A model generated the notes under the pieces. It made no database searches. It worked only from the letters and a program-made list of their open reading frames with translations, and had not been told where the DNA came from. A DNA stretch of 64,000 bases from Cryptomeria japonica (lineage: Eukaryota > Streptophyta > Pinopsida > Cupressales > Cupressaceae). Position numbers and translations under genes: made by a program. The stretch is from the NCBI RefSeq assembly GCF_030272615.1, contig NC_081413.1:333224302-333288301 (forward strand), read 5' to 3'. Positions 34,263-45,043 of the stretch are shown here, one piece after another. Position 1 is the stretch's first letter. Each line of letters starts with the position of its first letter.

Positions 34263-35881
34263 CGATACAGAGAGTCTTGGAGCTTGGTACAATTCACCTT
34301 CTTAATTGACTTGTCTTACTCAACCCTTCAACTACTCAAGACCATCCAATGGAACTTAGTAGGGGTTTTTATATTGATACCTCCAAGGTCTAAACCACTT
34401 TGTCTTTCCTCTAGGGTGTAGCCACTAGTATTAGACAATCAACTCCTCCTATTGAGGTTTCCACCTCAATCTCCACACACCACTTCTAGGCTCCAACAAC
34501 TCCTACAAGGATCACAACACTCCAACCACATTCAATGGGCTCAAAATACATCTACATAGTGTCTTTGAAGTATTTTGAGTCTTTTAGCATCTCCAAACCC
34601 ATCACCATGGTGTCCTAGCCTTTCTTAGTCTCTATCGGGCTCAAATAGGCCTAATTGAATTAGCCCTCCTAGACCGGTTTTCAAGACTTAGTTTGAAAAT
34701 TCCCAAAACAAGGCCACAAATAAATTATATATTCGAGTACCCTTTTCAGAGTTATAGACAATATTGGAAAATTGCATTTGGGTTATCCTTACACATAGGG
34801 TTTCCAATATTGCACTAATTTCAAGGGCTTAGGCCTACCCAGGTGACTTGGAAAGATGGTTCTAAAACCCTTCATGAGTCAAAACACCTGCTCAAAAAAA
34901 TTTAGGATTATTAAAGGGATCTTAGAGGGATTTCCAACCATGTGATGTTTTGTCTTCCACTAATCCACATGTGCTCAAAATTTGCACATCTTCTGTTAGC
35001 CTAACTCACCAACTCCTAGCGGGGAGCCTAGGGCTTCATTGTATCTCCTCCACAAAGACCTAAAAAAAAAAAAACCCTATTATAAAAATATGTACAGACC
35101 CTAACCTATCATTCCCCTTGATTTCAATAGGTGCCATCAATGAATGCTTAGGTTAGAGCCATTTTTGCTCTTAAACCCTACTTGCAAGGGTTTTACACCT
35201 AGTTGCAAAGAATGGGTGATATCTCTGCAACTAAAGACAATAAATCCTACAAATCAAACTTATAGGAAATTAAATTCAATTAACACTCATTCCCTACAAT
35301 GAGATTCTACAATCTAGTTCGTACTGGACCGTACAAAGCAATGAAAACAAGGCAAAACTGTCACAAACGGTGAAAAGACAAGATTGCTTCAAAAACCAAA
35401 AACTTGTTCTTGCATTCCCAGTTATCCAACTCATAAAATGAAGTATATTTTGGCTTATATGCTGATGTTTTATTTCATTCAACCAACTTTGCAACACCAT
35501 CTTCCAAAAATGCAACTTTTGCAAAATGTTGCTCAACAACTTTTTACATCTTTTTACTCCTGAGATGCAACTTTTCACTCTAATGCATTTCAAAGCTCTT
35601 GAAGGTCCTCAAACACCCTAGAAGACCTAAAAAAAATACAATAGACCCCTATTACATGATAACAATCATCTGGAGTGCTATTCCTATGATCTACCTTAGC
35701 ATTTCAACTCCTTGGGTTGACAACATCCTGAACACAAATGACACAATCCACAACTTGGACAACTCAACCATGGCTCTACTGAGTCCCAAATGGTTGGTCC
35801 ATTATTACATCATAAAAGACAACACACAAAAATTAAAAGAAAACAAAATTGCATGCTTGGAGTGTTAGGTGCCCCGCACCA
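34263..35881 (-). repeat. Element F 5' LTR
   Basis: Plus-strand start CGATACAGAGAG (TG changed to CG), end CCCCGCACCA. It aligns throughout with 26743-28357. Confidence 0.88.
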
Positions 35882-35886
35882 CCGGT

Positions 35887-37047
35887 TAAGGGAAAAACCA
35901 CGATGGGAACCTACCCACAATAAGATAATACTCGGTAGTAGTATGTGAAAATATTACAATGGAGATTGCACATGCATTCAGGCACACTGGCTAGAGCTCA
36001 CTTCTCAAAAGATAATGACTTGGAAGGCTACAAGCCTCAGGGAAGTCTCACTGATTTACAACAAGATTTTTACTATAATCTAGAAGGAATGAACTGCAAT
36101 AATAACATCTCCAAATGCCTGATGACAGTTCTAGGTTAAGCACAATTGTCTGCTCTACAACACCAATCTCTTCAAAATCACAATGTCAAAGGATGAATAA
36201 CTTGTTCACACATACACCACTCTCTAATAATGTAGACACAACCTTGATACCTAAATTACATGACAATATCACCTATTTATACAATTCATCAACCTTGAGA
36301 ACAAGGTTGGCTAAACCCTCAACTCACAATTACAAAATTACATCACATGATACAAAGATCTACCACTAGACGAATACAATGATATACATGACATGAAATG
36401 GACCTAATTCAAATCTCAAAACATGCAAGACCATCGGAAATCACACCAAGATCAAGTGCAACATGCTATGCCACCAGGAAAACTACATAGCACAAAGAAT
36501 ATCACAGGTTCAGGAAAATTACCATCAAATCACACAATGATCAATGCGGATCATCAAAAAAAATAGGACATAATTAGGAAACACCAGAAAAAATGTTAAA
36601 ATCATCAACGATATCTGCACCAACACCACTTATCAAATCTTCATCGATCAACATCTGAAACTCAAAAACACTCAAACAACAACAACTGTCAGGAAGAAAG
36701 ATAACTTGAGGAGCACCAAATCACAAACCATCTGAAATGAAGATACACAAGACCATCCAAAACAGTCTCCCAAAGACTCAGCTCAAGATCTGATCACACA
36801 GGAATATACTAGAGGAAATACTAAACTCTCCAAAGCATTGATCATAAAAACTAACTGCGAAACCGGATCATATGATATGATCAATTAAGCTTCCCAGATC
36901 ACCAAAAGCAATACAAAAGAATATAGTGATACCATAAATACTCTATACACCAAACCATAATCCCAATAAACTAATCTACAATCACCGGAGCATGAGTATG
37001 TTGACATCAATGACAACAACATATCCTAGGAGCAACAATGTCCAAGA
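35887..37047 (-). repeat. Element E 3' LTR, inner part
   Basis: Continues GTGGAAAACCTGGT (26729-26742) with TTAAGGGAAAAACCACG and runs to the PPT. It includes TTGACATCAATGACAAC at 37000-37016. The terminal bases read CCAAGA instead of the expected CA end. Confidence 0.82.
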
Positions 37048-37061
37048 ATCTCCCCCTTTGG
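37048..37061 (-). other. Element E polypurine tract
   Basis: ATCTCCCCCTTTGG on the plus strand, adjacent to the LTR. A second C-rich word TCTCCCCGTTTG lies near 37171. Confidence 0.82.
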
Positions 37062-37363
37062 TATTGATGAAAAAATATGAATGTGAAAAATAATCAACTC
37101 AAAGAAAGAAATTAACTTCAAAAAACACCCCCTAAGATCAATCAGATAAAACTATTTTTGACATGCTTCTCTCCCCGTTTGACAACAATGCCAAAGCTCT
37201 CAAAACAAAAAACCAAACTCACTCCCTTAGAATATAAATCATGAATCTCCCCCCTTAAAAACACATAAATAGACTAGTCCACTAGAGGAGCAACACCAAC
37301 TCATCAATCCATATAAAAGGAATAAGACTGTGAATTCCACTGGATTGATGCATCACAATACAT

Positions 37364-38588
37364 CTAGTTCTCATCAGGAGGGTTGGATACCCCTAACTTG
37401 TCTCTCAAATAGATAAATGTATTTCTAGGAAAAGGATTAGTGAAAATATCAACAATCTGTTCCTTTGTAGACACATATTCTAGCTTCACTTTCTCTTCAC
37501 TGACTTTTTCTCTCAAGTAATGATATTTGATTGACACATGTTTATTTTTTGAATGCTGCAATGGATTATTTGACATGTTAATAGCACTAGAATTATCACA
37601 ATATATGACAATAGGATCATCATAGATAACTCTCATATCCTTCAATATTTGTTTCATCGAAACCACCTGAGTGTAGCTACCAACAACAACAATGTACTCA
37701 ACTTCAGCAGTAGATAAGAACATTGAATCATGTTTCTTACTAGCCCATAAAACTAACTTCTTATCCAAAAAGAAAACACCACCAGATGTAATCTTCCAGT
37801 CATCAACATCATCAACCCAATCAGTATTAGTGTAAGATCATAACATTAAACCATCATTCCTCGAATACCACAAACCATAATCCACAGTTCCCTTCAAGTA
37901 TCTGAATATTCTCTTTATAGTAGTGACATGACTCTCTTTTGGATCAAATTGATATCTAGCAGCCATGCACATAGCATGCATAATGTTTGGTCTAGTCTAA
38001 ATAAGATATAACAGTCCACCAACTATAGATCTGTACAATCTCTGATTAGCTTTTAGAGATTCATCATTCTTAGACAATTTGCAGTCAGTCACCATAGGAG
38101 TTCCAACCAGTTTGGAGTCATCTAGCCCAAACTTCTTCAACAATTCCTTCACATATTTAGTTTGAGATATAAAAATGCCTTTGCCAGTCTGTGAAATCTG
38201 CAAACCTAAGAAAAATTTCATCTCTCCTATCATAGACATCTCAAATTCTTTCTGCATATCACTAGCAAACTTTATGCTCAAGTTATCATCACATTCAAAG
38301 ATAATATCATCAACAAAGACTTCAACAATCAAAATGATACCATTCTCAGTCTTGAAATACATATTACTATGAGTAGTCCCTTTATTAAATCTCAATTTTA
38401 ACAAGTACTTATCCAATCTAAAATACCAAGATCGAGGGGCTTGTTTCAATCCATAAAGAGATTTCTTCAGTTTACATACCATGTCTCCATCATCTGATAA
38501 TGAAAATCCATCAGGTTGCTCAATATATACTTCTTCCTCAAGATCACCATTTAGAAAAGCCAATTTGACATCCATCTGATATACCTTG
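37364..38588 (-). pseudogene. Element E RT C-terminal half and RNase H pseudogene
   Basis: On the minus strand, RT begins at MDVKLAFLNGDLEEEVY (38575), followed by EQPDGFSLSDDGDMVC, LYGLKQAPRSWYFRLDKYL, the catalytic FVDDIIFECDDN (about 38315), FEMSMIGEMKFFLGLQIS and KELLKKFGLDDSK. A TAG near 37997 precedes the stretch to GLWYSRNDGL. RNase H shows LSTAEVEYIVVVGSYTQ, IYCDNSSAINMSNN and STKEQIVDIFTNPFPR, ending at a stop at 37364. Element G cuts the gene just upstream of the YQMDVK motif; the N-terminal half of RT is missing. Confidence 0.88.
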
Positions 38589-39257
38589 TGTAGCTAGGAA
38601 ATCGGAAAATCATCACAAAGCATATCAACACTAATCATAGCCCAATCACGAAAGCAAAACTGCAATGATCTATCCTAAACAACACTCAATAGAGACATGA
38701 AATAAAAAAACATTCAAAACTAGAAATTAAGCAAACCAAAGGTATGATTTGAATGCTCCTTCATGCGGCTCCATTGTTCTTCTTTCCTCTTCAAATGGTT
38801 TGGTTGTGGATCTCACCTACAAGTGCACACACATAATTGAAAGCAAGTAGACAAGATTATTGATCAAGAGTACTAGAAATTCGATAGTCTGATTACCAAT
38901 TAGCTTTGATTAATGAAGATCATCCAATTTATAGAAGAATTGGAGAGATGACAAGATTAGCATGATTCAATTCAAATGAAAATTGCAAATCAATTATGTC
39001 AATTATGACAAATTTATGACAAATTATGCACCTTCTATGCAAAATTTGTTGATTGATGATTTATGACAAATTATGACAACTTCTATGTCAAAATTGATTG
39101 ATTGTCAATTATGACAAATTTATGACAAATTGTCATGTCATTTCCATGAATTTAGGAGAGAAATAGGAGGAATTTGAAATTAGGATTTAGAAAATTAGGA
39201 AATTAGAGAATTAAGAATTTAGGAATTAAGAAATTGATAGCAATTAGAAATTAGGTA

Positions 39258-39291
39258 AATTAATTAATAATTTGTCATTTATTAATTAATT
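39258..39291. repeat. 13-bp perfect inverted repeat in G LTR
   Basis: AATTAATTAATAA, 8-base loop TTTGTCAT, then TTATTAATTAATT. It is present unchanged in the other LTR at 50627-50660, so it is ancestral to the element. Confidence 0.85.
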
Positions 39292-39599
39292 CACAAAGAG
39301 GAATAATTAGCCAATTAAATGAACATTTAATTGCAATGAGAAGACTTAGGATAAATAAACAATTTATTAATCCTAAAGGAAGAAATGACACACAAGGTTA
39401 AATGATGAAATCACGAAACCCTAGAAGACGAATTAGCAATGCGAGAATGACAATTAGGTCTTGACAAAGGATAATTGATATCGATTCGATTTGATTTTGG
39501 ATTGATAAATGACCAATGTGATAAATGATTTGATTGATAAAATGCGCCAATTGACGAGGAACAATGACTAATTGATCCAAATTGACATAATTGAGACAA

Positions 39600-39863
39600 A
39601 CAACGATCGATGATAAATTTATCGCAAGATGACAAAATTGACAAGAGGACAAGGATTGATGACAAAATAGATTGCAAGACGACAGGATTGAAAATGACCA
39701 CGATTGATGACAAATCAATCACAAAATGACAAGATCGAACATGACAACGACTGATGACAAATCGATCGTTAATCGACAAGATTGAAGGATTGATAATAAA
39801 TCGACAAGATTGATAAGAGGACAACGATCGATGACAAATCGATCGCAAGATTGACAGGAGGAC
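39600..39863. repeat. About five tandem units of 48 bp in G 3' LTR
   Basis: Units begin ACAACGATCGATGA or a close variant and end near GACAAGAGG or GACAGGAGG. One unit is extended. The copy in the other LTR is at about 50969-51232. Confidence 0.75.
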
Positions 39864-40152
39864 AAAACCCTAATTAGGATTGATGATGTCCAAAATAATG
39901 ACAAATGAGCATGCACATTGATGCAATAAGATAGAATCGATTAAAATCATGACTGGATAGTGTTGTTGACAAGACCAAATTCGAGAGTGAGAAAAATGAA
40001 GAATGCAGAAGAAGGACTCGATGCTCACAAATGATAAAAACCAAGTACGAATCATAGGAGAAATGTTAATGCGACGCAAAAACCTAAAATGAGGTAATGC
40101 GCAAATGTTAAAGTATGACTCCACAAGCATTGACCATTTTTAGGTGTCTACA

Positions 40153-40166
40153 TTTTGCCCCTCTTT
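40153..40166 (-). other. Element G polypurine tract
   Basis: TTTTGCCCCTCTTT on the plus strand, AAAGAGGGGCAAAA in sense, directly abutting the LTR end at 40152. Confidence 0.82.
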
Positions 40167-40687
40167 GAGACAATGCGATTTTAAGTGTTGTTTCAAAGAA
40201 CAAGAATGAAAATGCCCCAGATAATAATAATGACATATGCATGCCCCCTCGAGGAATTGGCTGGAAACATGTAGAAAAGAGGCCAATTGATCGATAAAAA
40301 TGATAGGATCGAACAGACTGACAATCGGAGATCGGATGCATGAAGGACAAGCAATTGAAGACACAAAAGACCGCGACCAACATAAGATAGAGAGGGTGCA
40401 CGTCCATCTATGCACTGACAAAGATCTATAAATGAGACCAAGAGAGTGACAATTTTCTCATTTGCACTAGACAAAGAGAAGGATTTGTTGCTCTGGACAA
40501 GGACACTTGCAGATAGATGGCGAACATTCCAATGGTGGATCACCTCGGCAAATGTGTATGCACATTCAGATGACCAGACGATGTAGGAGTAGCGGTATGG
40601 ATCTCAAAAACCCATGTTTTCAATTTGATGAATTTTGAGTGCTTACGGGACATTGCGGGGCCCACAGGGGATGCAGAAACTGACTTA

Positions 40688-40797
40688 TGCGCTTGTGTAG
40701 GGCGAATCCTGCGCTTGTGTGGGGTCTTCTATGCTTGTGTAGGGAGACACAAGCGCAAGTTACCTGACACAAGCGCAGGTTACCTAACACAGGCACA
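40688..40797. repeat. 20-bp motif array with orientation switch, 3' side of G
   Basis: TGCGCTTGTGT-type words at 40688, 40710 and 40730 are followed by inverted ACACAAGCGCA-type words at 40747, 40767 and 40787. Spacing is 20-22 bases, and the switch lies near 40744. The halves could pair as a long imperfect hairpin. Confidence 0.75.
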
Positions 40798-40972
40798 ATT
40801 GTGCAATGCAAACCATAATTTTGGTCAAAATGACATGCAAATGATCTGGAAAAAGGGGACAAGGGTCGGATAGGTCAGATTAGATGAAAAACACCCTGAT
40901 TAGGCATGAAAATGAGGAAATGCAACCCATAGGAGAAAATGCTAAAACTGACAAAAATATGCCCCAATTGTG

Positions 40973-42814
40973 ATGCAGAGTCGACAGTATCCGTTGATCA
41001 CGCGAGAGAACCGACCAGATTGCTTCATGCTACAACATAGACTCAGGAGCATAGAGAGAGATACCTTAGTAGGACTTGGGATATACTATGTCACGTTCAT
41101 GCCCAAGATTAGGGCAAACACAGGACTACTTACCGCATTGGCAGAGCGATGGCATTCAGAGACTTTGTCCTTCCATCTGACGACTGGAGAGGCGATGGTG
41201 ACACTAGAGGATGTATGGCATATCCTCCGCATTCCGATTCATGGAGAGATGATAGAGTATGACCTAGTGACAGGGAGAGATGCATTGTGCAGATTGTTTG
41301 AGTGCAACGCAGATGATCTGGATATCATCGAGAGGGAGATTGGCTGGGAGACTATGGCATCAGAGTATGATCGATGATACGTGGTGATAGCAGTGGTGAT
41401 AGCATGTCTACTAGCAGGAGATAGACAAGGACATGGATTCCCTATTGGATGGGGAAGAGTGATAGAGCAGATGGTGACAGAGGGGACGGTCTATGCATGG
41501 GGACCATGTGTACTGGCTATGCTGTATTTTCAGTTGCATCAGATAGCATATCAGGGAGTTCAGACTTTGAGCTGTGGAGTTACACTGCTACAGGTATGGG
41601 CATTTGAGCACATAGCCATATGTCGACCGATTACAGATAGACAGGTAGTACCACACTAACCATATGTGTATTGCTATGGGGGAGCACTGAGATAGGGTCC
41701 TTTTGGATACATACTATACTGGCAACATGAGCTAGACAGACTGAGAGAGTTCATATGGAGGCCATATCGTGATTGTCTGGGATGGTCAGATGATATTGAT
41801 GAGTTACCATATTGTAGACAGGAGAGGTACCTTATTGGGCGACCAGTGAACCACCAGAGAGTGATTGAGTTGTACTTGCTAGAGAGAGTGAGATGACAAT
41901 TTGGAGAGAGGCAAGATGTACCTAGGAGAACTGCACACTTTGCCCGATCTCACAGAGAGACGAGTCAGTGGGGGAGTATGATTTAGCCACACACAGCATA
42001 TGCGGACTTCTCACAGCTACATCAGAGACAGTGGGATTGGAGATCAGATGTGGTGGACGCTGGGATGACAGATGAGTATGATAGATGGTTTGCACGACGG
42101 CGGCCAGTGCCATTGACAGATCCGGATATTCCCGTACCTAGGCGACAGGAAGACTTCCCACTCATAGGAGAGGAGGAGGGAGATGAGGAGGACGAGGAGG
42201 AGGACGGTGATGAGGATGGGGATGATGAGGACAGAGATGAGGATGAGGGTGGGGATGACGAGGACAGAGATGAGGATGAGGATGACAATGACGGAGATGG
42301 GGATGGGGATGACGAGCAGGAGGCATGGCAGGATATACCCATAGAGCCGGAGACAGCTAGGATAGAGGAGATGGAGGTGTGCAGGGCTACCATAGCGAGC
42401 CAGCAGGATCATATTGCGACATTAGAGAGACAGCAGGACCAGTTCAGAGTAGAGATAGCCAGACTCACAGTGGCTCAAGATACAGCTATAGCGCAGGCAC
42501 AGCGAGAAGAACAGAGATTCATTGAGTATATTGGGTCGATTCGGGATGGCAGTGCACGGGAGATGGCACAGATGCTGGTAGAAACCGGAGAGGAGATACG
42601 CCATTGGAGGACACTATATGAGGGTGCCATTCCACCAGAGCAAAGAGAAGCTTCATATCAGGCACGATTGAGGACAGAGAGCAGGGCACGCTCTCGGAGG
42701 TCATTGAGCAGCATGGGGGTGAGTGGACCTATGAGACCACCACAGCCAGGACCAGGAGGGACATCATCTGTGAGACATGGCAGGGATGAGGAGGACAGAG
42801 GGAGCACCCAGTGA
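40973..42814 (+). pseudogene. Plant mobile domain (PMD) protein frame, antisense in element G
   Basis: A single frame of 613 codons from ATG 40973 runs to TGA at 42812-42814. It has five in-frame stops (41375, 41657, 41693, 41894, 41984) and no frameshift. The first part resembles the plant mobile domain, also labelled aminotransferase-like: LLTALAERWHSETLSFHL, TLEDVWHILRIPIHGE, VWAFEHIAICRP, WRPYRDCLGW and RQERYLIGRPVNHQRVIEL. An acidic D/E/G stretch (about 42170-42320) and a predicted coiled coil (about 42360-42590) follow, then a basic, Pro/Gly-rich tail. PMD proteins occur as host genes (MAIN/MAIL family) and inside transposons. It lies antisense to the element, 820 bases from the 3' LTR. 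The stop pattern fits recent point decay. Function in the element is unknown. Confidence 0.8.
42170..42325 (+). repeat. GAGGATGAG/GATGAC-rich acidic-coding repeat
   Basis: Imperfect repeats of GATGAGGA and GACGAGGACAG words, including two near-identical GATGACGAGGACAGAGATGA-type units, encode the acidic linker of the PMD frame. The complementary strand gives spurious Ser-rich frames. Confidence 0.75.
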
Positions 42815-43932
42815 CAGAGGCACGTGCTCCTTAGACAGATAGTGGACATTATGTAGTTTAACATTTTGTAGTAGTCAGCTTGTGGGCCATACTTAGGACA
42901 GACAGTCCAATTTTGTACTCTGATATTATTGTGACATATGATATGATATGCATCGATATGATGGGATGCAATATATTATGACTGATGTTACTTTCTATGT
43001 ATGGATGACTTATGCATTGTTTATGTACCATTGTGGAACATGTATGGATGCATATTTTGTTATATGTGTTTTGATGCATTGATAACATGAAATGGATAAA
43101 ATGCTTGATGTGATGCTTGATGTAATGCAAATGTACGAACTAATGAATGCAGGATGCAACAGACGTGTTTGGGGAAATCAGAGCACTAGACCAAACTAAC
43201 TATCTGAACTGATGGAAGAAATGTTAGTAAGAAGAAAATGAGACGGAGGACAGTTAGAGATGAATAAAAACTTGCTTTCAATAATGCACTTTGTAGGTGA
43301 GAACCTTTATTTTTATGTAGCAAAATGGATGCATAGCATCATGGCATTGAAGGCCAGAGCTGAAATGCAACCCTTTTTGCAAAAGATAGACACATCATAG
43401 ACAAACAACAATCACAATCAAAAAAAATGAAAGGGACCATGAACCATCTTGATCACTCTAAATCACTCAGTGACATCATCAAGCAACATAAGAACATGAT
43501 CGAAGCCAAAGATAAATCAATAAAAAGATAAGATGCACAAATTCCAACAAAACAAACACCTTGATCTTCGTTGTCAAAAGTTGAACGTGCTGATAGGACG
43601 ATCATGCTGTCTGGTTTCAGGACATGTGACACCCCATCTAAGATAGGACACAGTCTGGTTTCGAGTATACCACACCTTGTATAAGACCCATGATAGTGTG
43701 CCAAGGACGAATGATTGGCGGTTGATTGATATGACAATTTTGATCAGTTTGAATGTCTGATTTGATGGAAAAGCTCATCTGTTTAACACATGATTTCATT
43801 AAAGCGCAGCGTTGGATTGCGAGTCGTTGGATGTATGCTCAGTGATCTATCTTATGCACCAAGAGGATATTTATTGCAAAATGCGTGTTTTTTGGATTTT
43901 AATGTTTTGAAAATTTTTTTGTTCATTTTTTT
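42815..43932. other. Element G interior without recognisable gene
   Basis: Follows the PMD frame on the plus strand. ATG/TGATGC-rich, low-complexity sequence from about 42940 to 43140. I see no conserved protein in any frame, including the 94-codon minus-strand frame 43453-43737. Confidence 0.5.
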
Positions 43933-44107
43933 CAGGACTTTATTTGACCTTTTAGAGATTTTTTTCAGGACATTTTTAAATGTTTTGGAGATTTTTTCAG
44001 GACCTTTTTAAATGTTTTGGAGATTTTTTCAGGACATTTTTAAATGTTTTGGAGATTTTTTCAGGACATTTTTAAATGTTTTTGAGATTTTTTCAGGACA
44101 TTTTCAA
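43933..44107. repeat. Tandem repeat of 32 bp, five units
   Basis: CAGGAC starts at 43933, 43966, 43998, 44030, 44062 and 44094, a period of 32-33. The core is CAGGACATTTTTAAATG followed by TTTTGGAGATTTTTT. Unit differences are few, so the expansion is fairly recent. Confidence 0.88.
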
Positions 44108-45043
44108 TTTTTATGATTTTTGCCCCTAGTGTCTAGCAAGGCAAGGAATATGACAGTTGAATAAATAGACTTTCTGAAATGATGGGGGATAGAGGGAAGA
44201 CAAAGGCCTTTTATCATGGAGACAATATGGATACAATTTTCAAGGGCTATTGCGTGATGGGACAAGAGACTGGATATGACAATGTAAAGCAATGACATGG
44301 CATGAGGGACATGTCAAGAGGTTTTTGAAAAATATGTTTAAATTTTGCATCCTTATGTCAGATCAAGATCAAGGGACAGAAAGAGTGTATGGATAGTGAT
44401 AAGATATAGATAGGATAAGCAAGACCAAGAATGGATAAGGGACATGGACTGAAAGTCGAGATTGGCTAAGGGATAGTGGCAGAAAGTTGCAATAAGCCAG
44501 GGAATATGGATGAAAGGTTAAAATAAGAAAATGGATAAAGACCAAAAGCTATGATAGACTGAAAGCTACAAACAAGATCCTTGATGCTCATGAAGATCGT
44601 CAGCCTTGTCAAGATCAAAGGTGGAAAGAGGAAATGGACATGAGGGACAATAGGATATGAAGGGTAATGACATGGGTTTGATAGGATAATGAAGGAGGAA
44701 ATCTGCCCCCAAGTGTGGTGTGCAAGAAGTTCATAGATTACGCATGACGCCTGTTTGCCAGGTTTTCATCACGGTACTTGCCCAAGGCACCTATTTCCCA
44801 GGTTTTCACCAGTGGACGAATTATTTTTGCTTTACTTGTTTTTCTTTTTTTTTCTTTTTTTTTTTTTGCATTTTGACTTTTTCAATAGAAGATGGACACA
44901 TGATAGGGGATGGAAGAAGGACTCAAACATCTTTTTTTTTTGGATAGTAGCCTTGAAAAAAATGGACCATGACTGTTAAAAGTATGCTCAAAGATGTTGG
45001 TAGGATAAAGACATGGAAAATGAGATGAAACTAAGGCAAGGAT
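44108..45043. other. Element G interior, downstream of the long sense frame
   Basis: Likely 3' untranslated part of the sense transcript. It contains poly-T tracts (44843-44868, 44931-44941). No coding similarity was seen. Confidence 0.5.

Larger units (their letters stand above)
26738..35886 (-). mobile_element. Element F: full-length chromovirus with imperfect TSD CTGGT/CCGGT
   Basis: The element proper is 26743-35881. The flanks are CTGGT (26738-26742) and CCGGT (35882-35886), differing by one C/T. LTRs of about 1.6 kb lie at 26743-28357 and 34263-35881. Minus-strand order is gag, protease, RT, RNase H, integrase, chromodomain. A Copia fragment (L, about 31800-33253) sits between its gag and its protease. 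It inserted into the LTR of Copia E. Confidence 0.9.
26572..38588 (-). mobile_element. Element E: Copia retrotransposon, 5' half missing, split by element F
   Basis: Its 3' LTR is 26572-26742 joined to 35887-37047 across element F. A PPT follows, then RNase H and the C-terminal half of RT on the minus strand. RT stops at 38588 where element G begins. The upstream half (integrase, protease, gag, 5' LTR) does not appear to the right of G, so it was lost or lies outside the window. Confidence 0.85.
38589..40152 (-). repeat. Element G 3' LTR
   Basis: Plus-strand TGTAGCTAGG to GTGTCTACA, 1564 bases. It contains TATGACAAAT repeats (about 38995-39150), a 13-bp perfect inverted repeat (39258-39291) and a 48-bp tandem array (39600-39863). 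The minus-strand open frames in 39398-40543 are low-complexity and not genes. Confidence 0.88.

Noticed and set aside
36115-36369. 84-codon plus-strand frame
   Set aside because: It lies inside the LTR of element E; no similarity and no expected gene there.
39398-40543. Several overlapping minus-strand frames of 90-145 codons rich in Ser, Ile and Cys
   Set aside because: They are products of the 48-bp tandem repeat and low-complexity LTR sequence. Only the LTR copies carry them.
40688-40797. CRISPR-like array of regularly spaced short repeats
   Set aside because: The repeats are short and imperfect, they switch orientation, and they lie in a plant retroelement; the spacers are not unique.
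42022-42412. Ser/Pro-rich and Leu/Ile-rich frames on the minus strand
   Set aside because: They are the complement of the acidic-coding repeat of the PMD frame.
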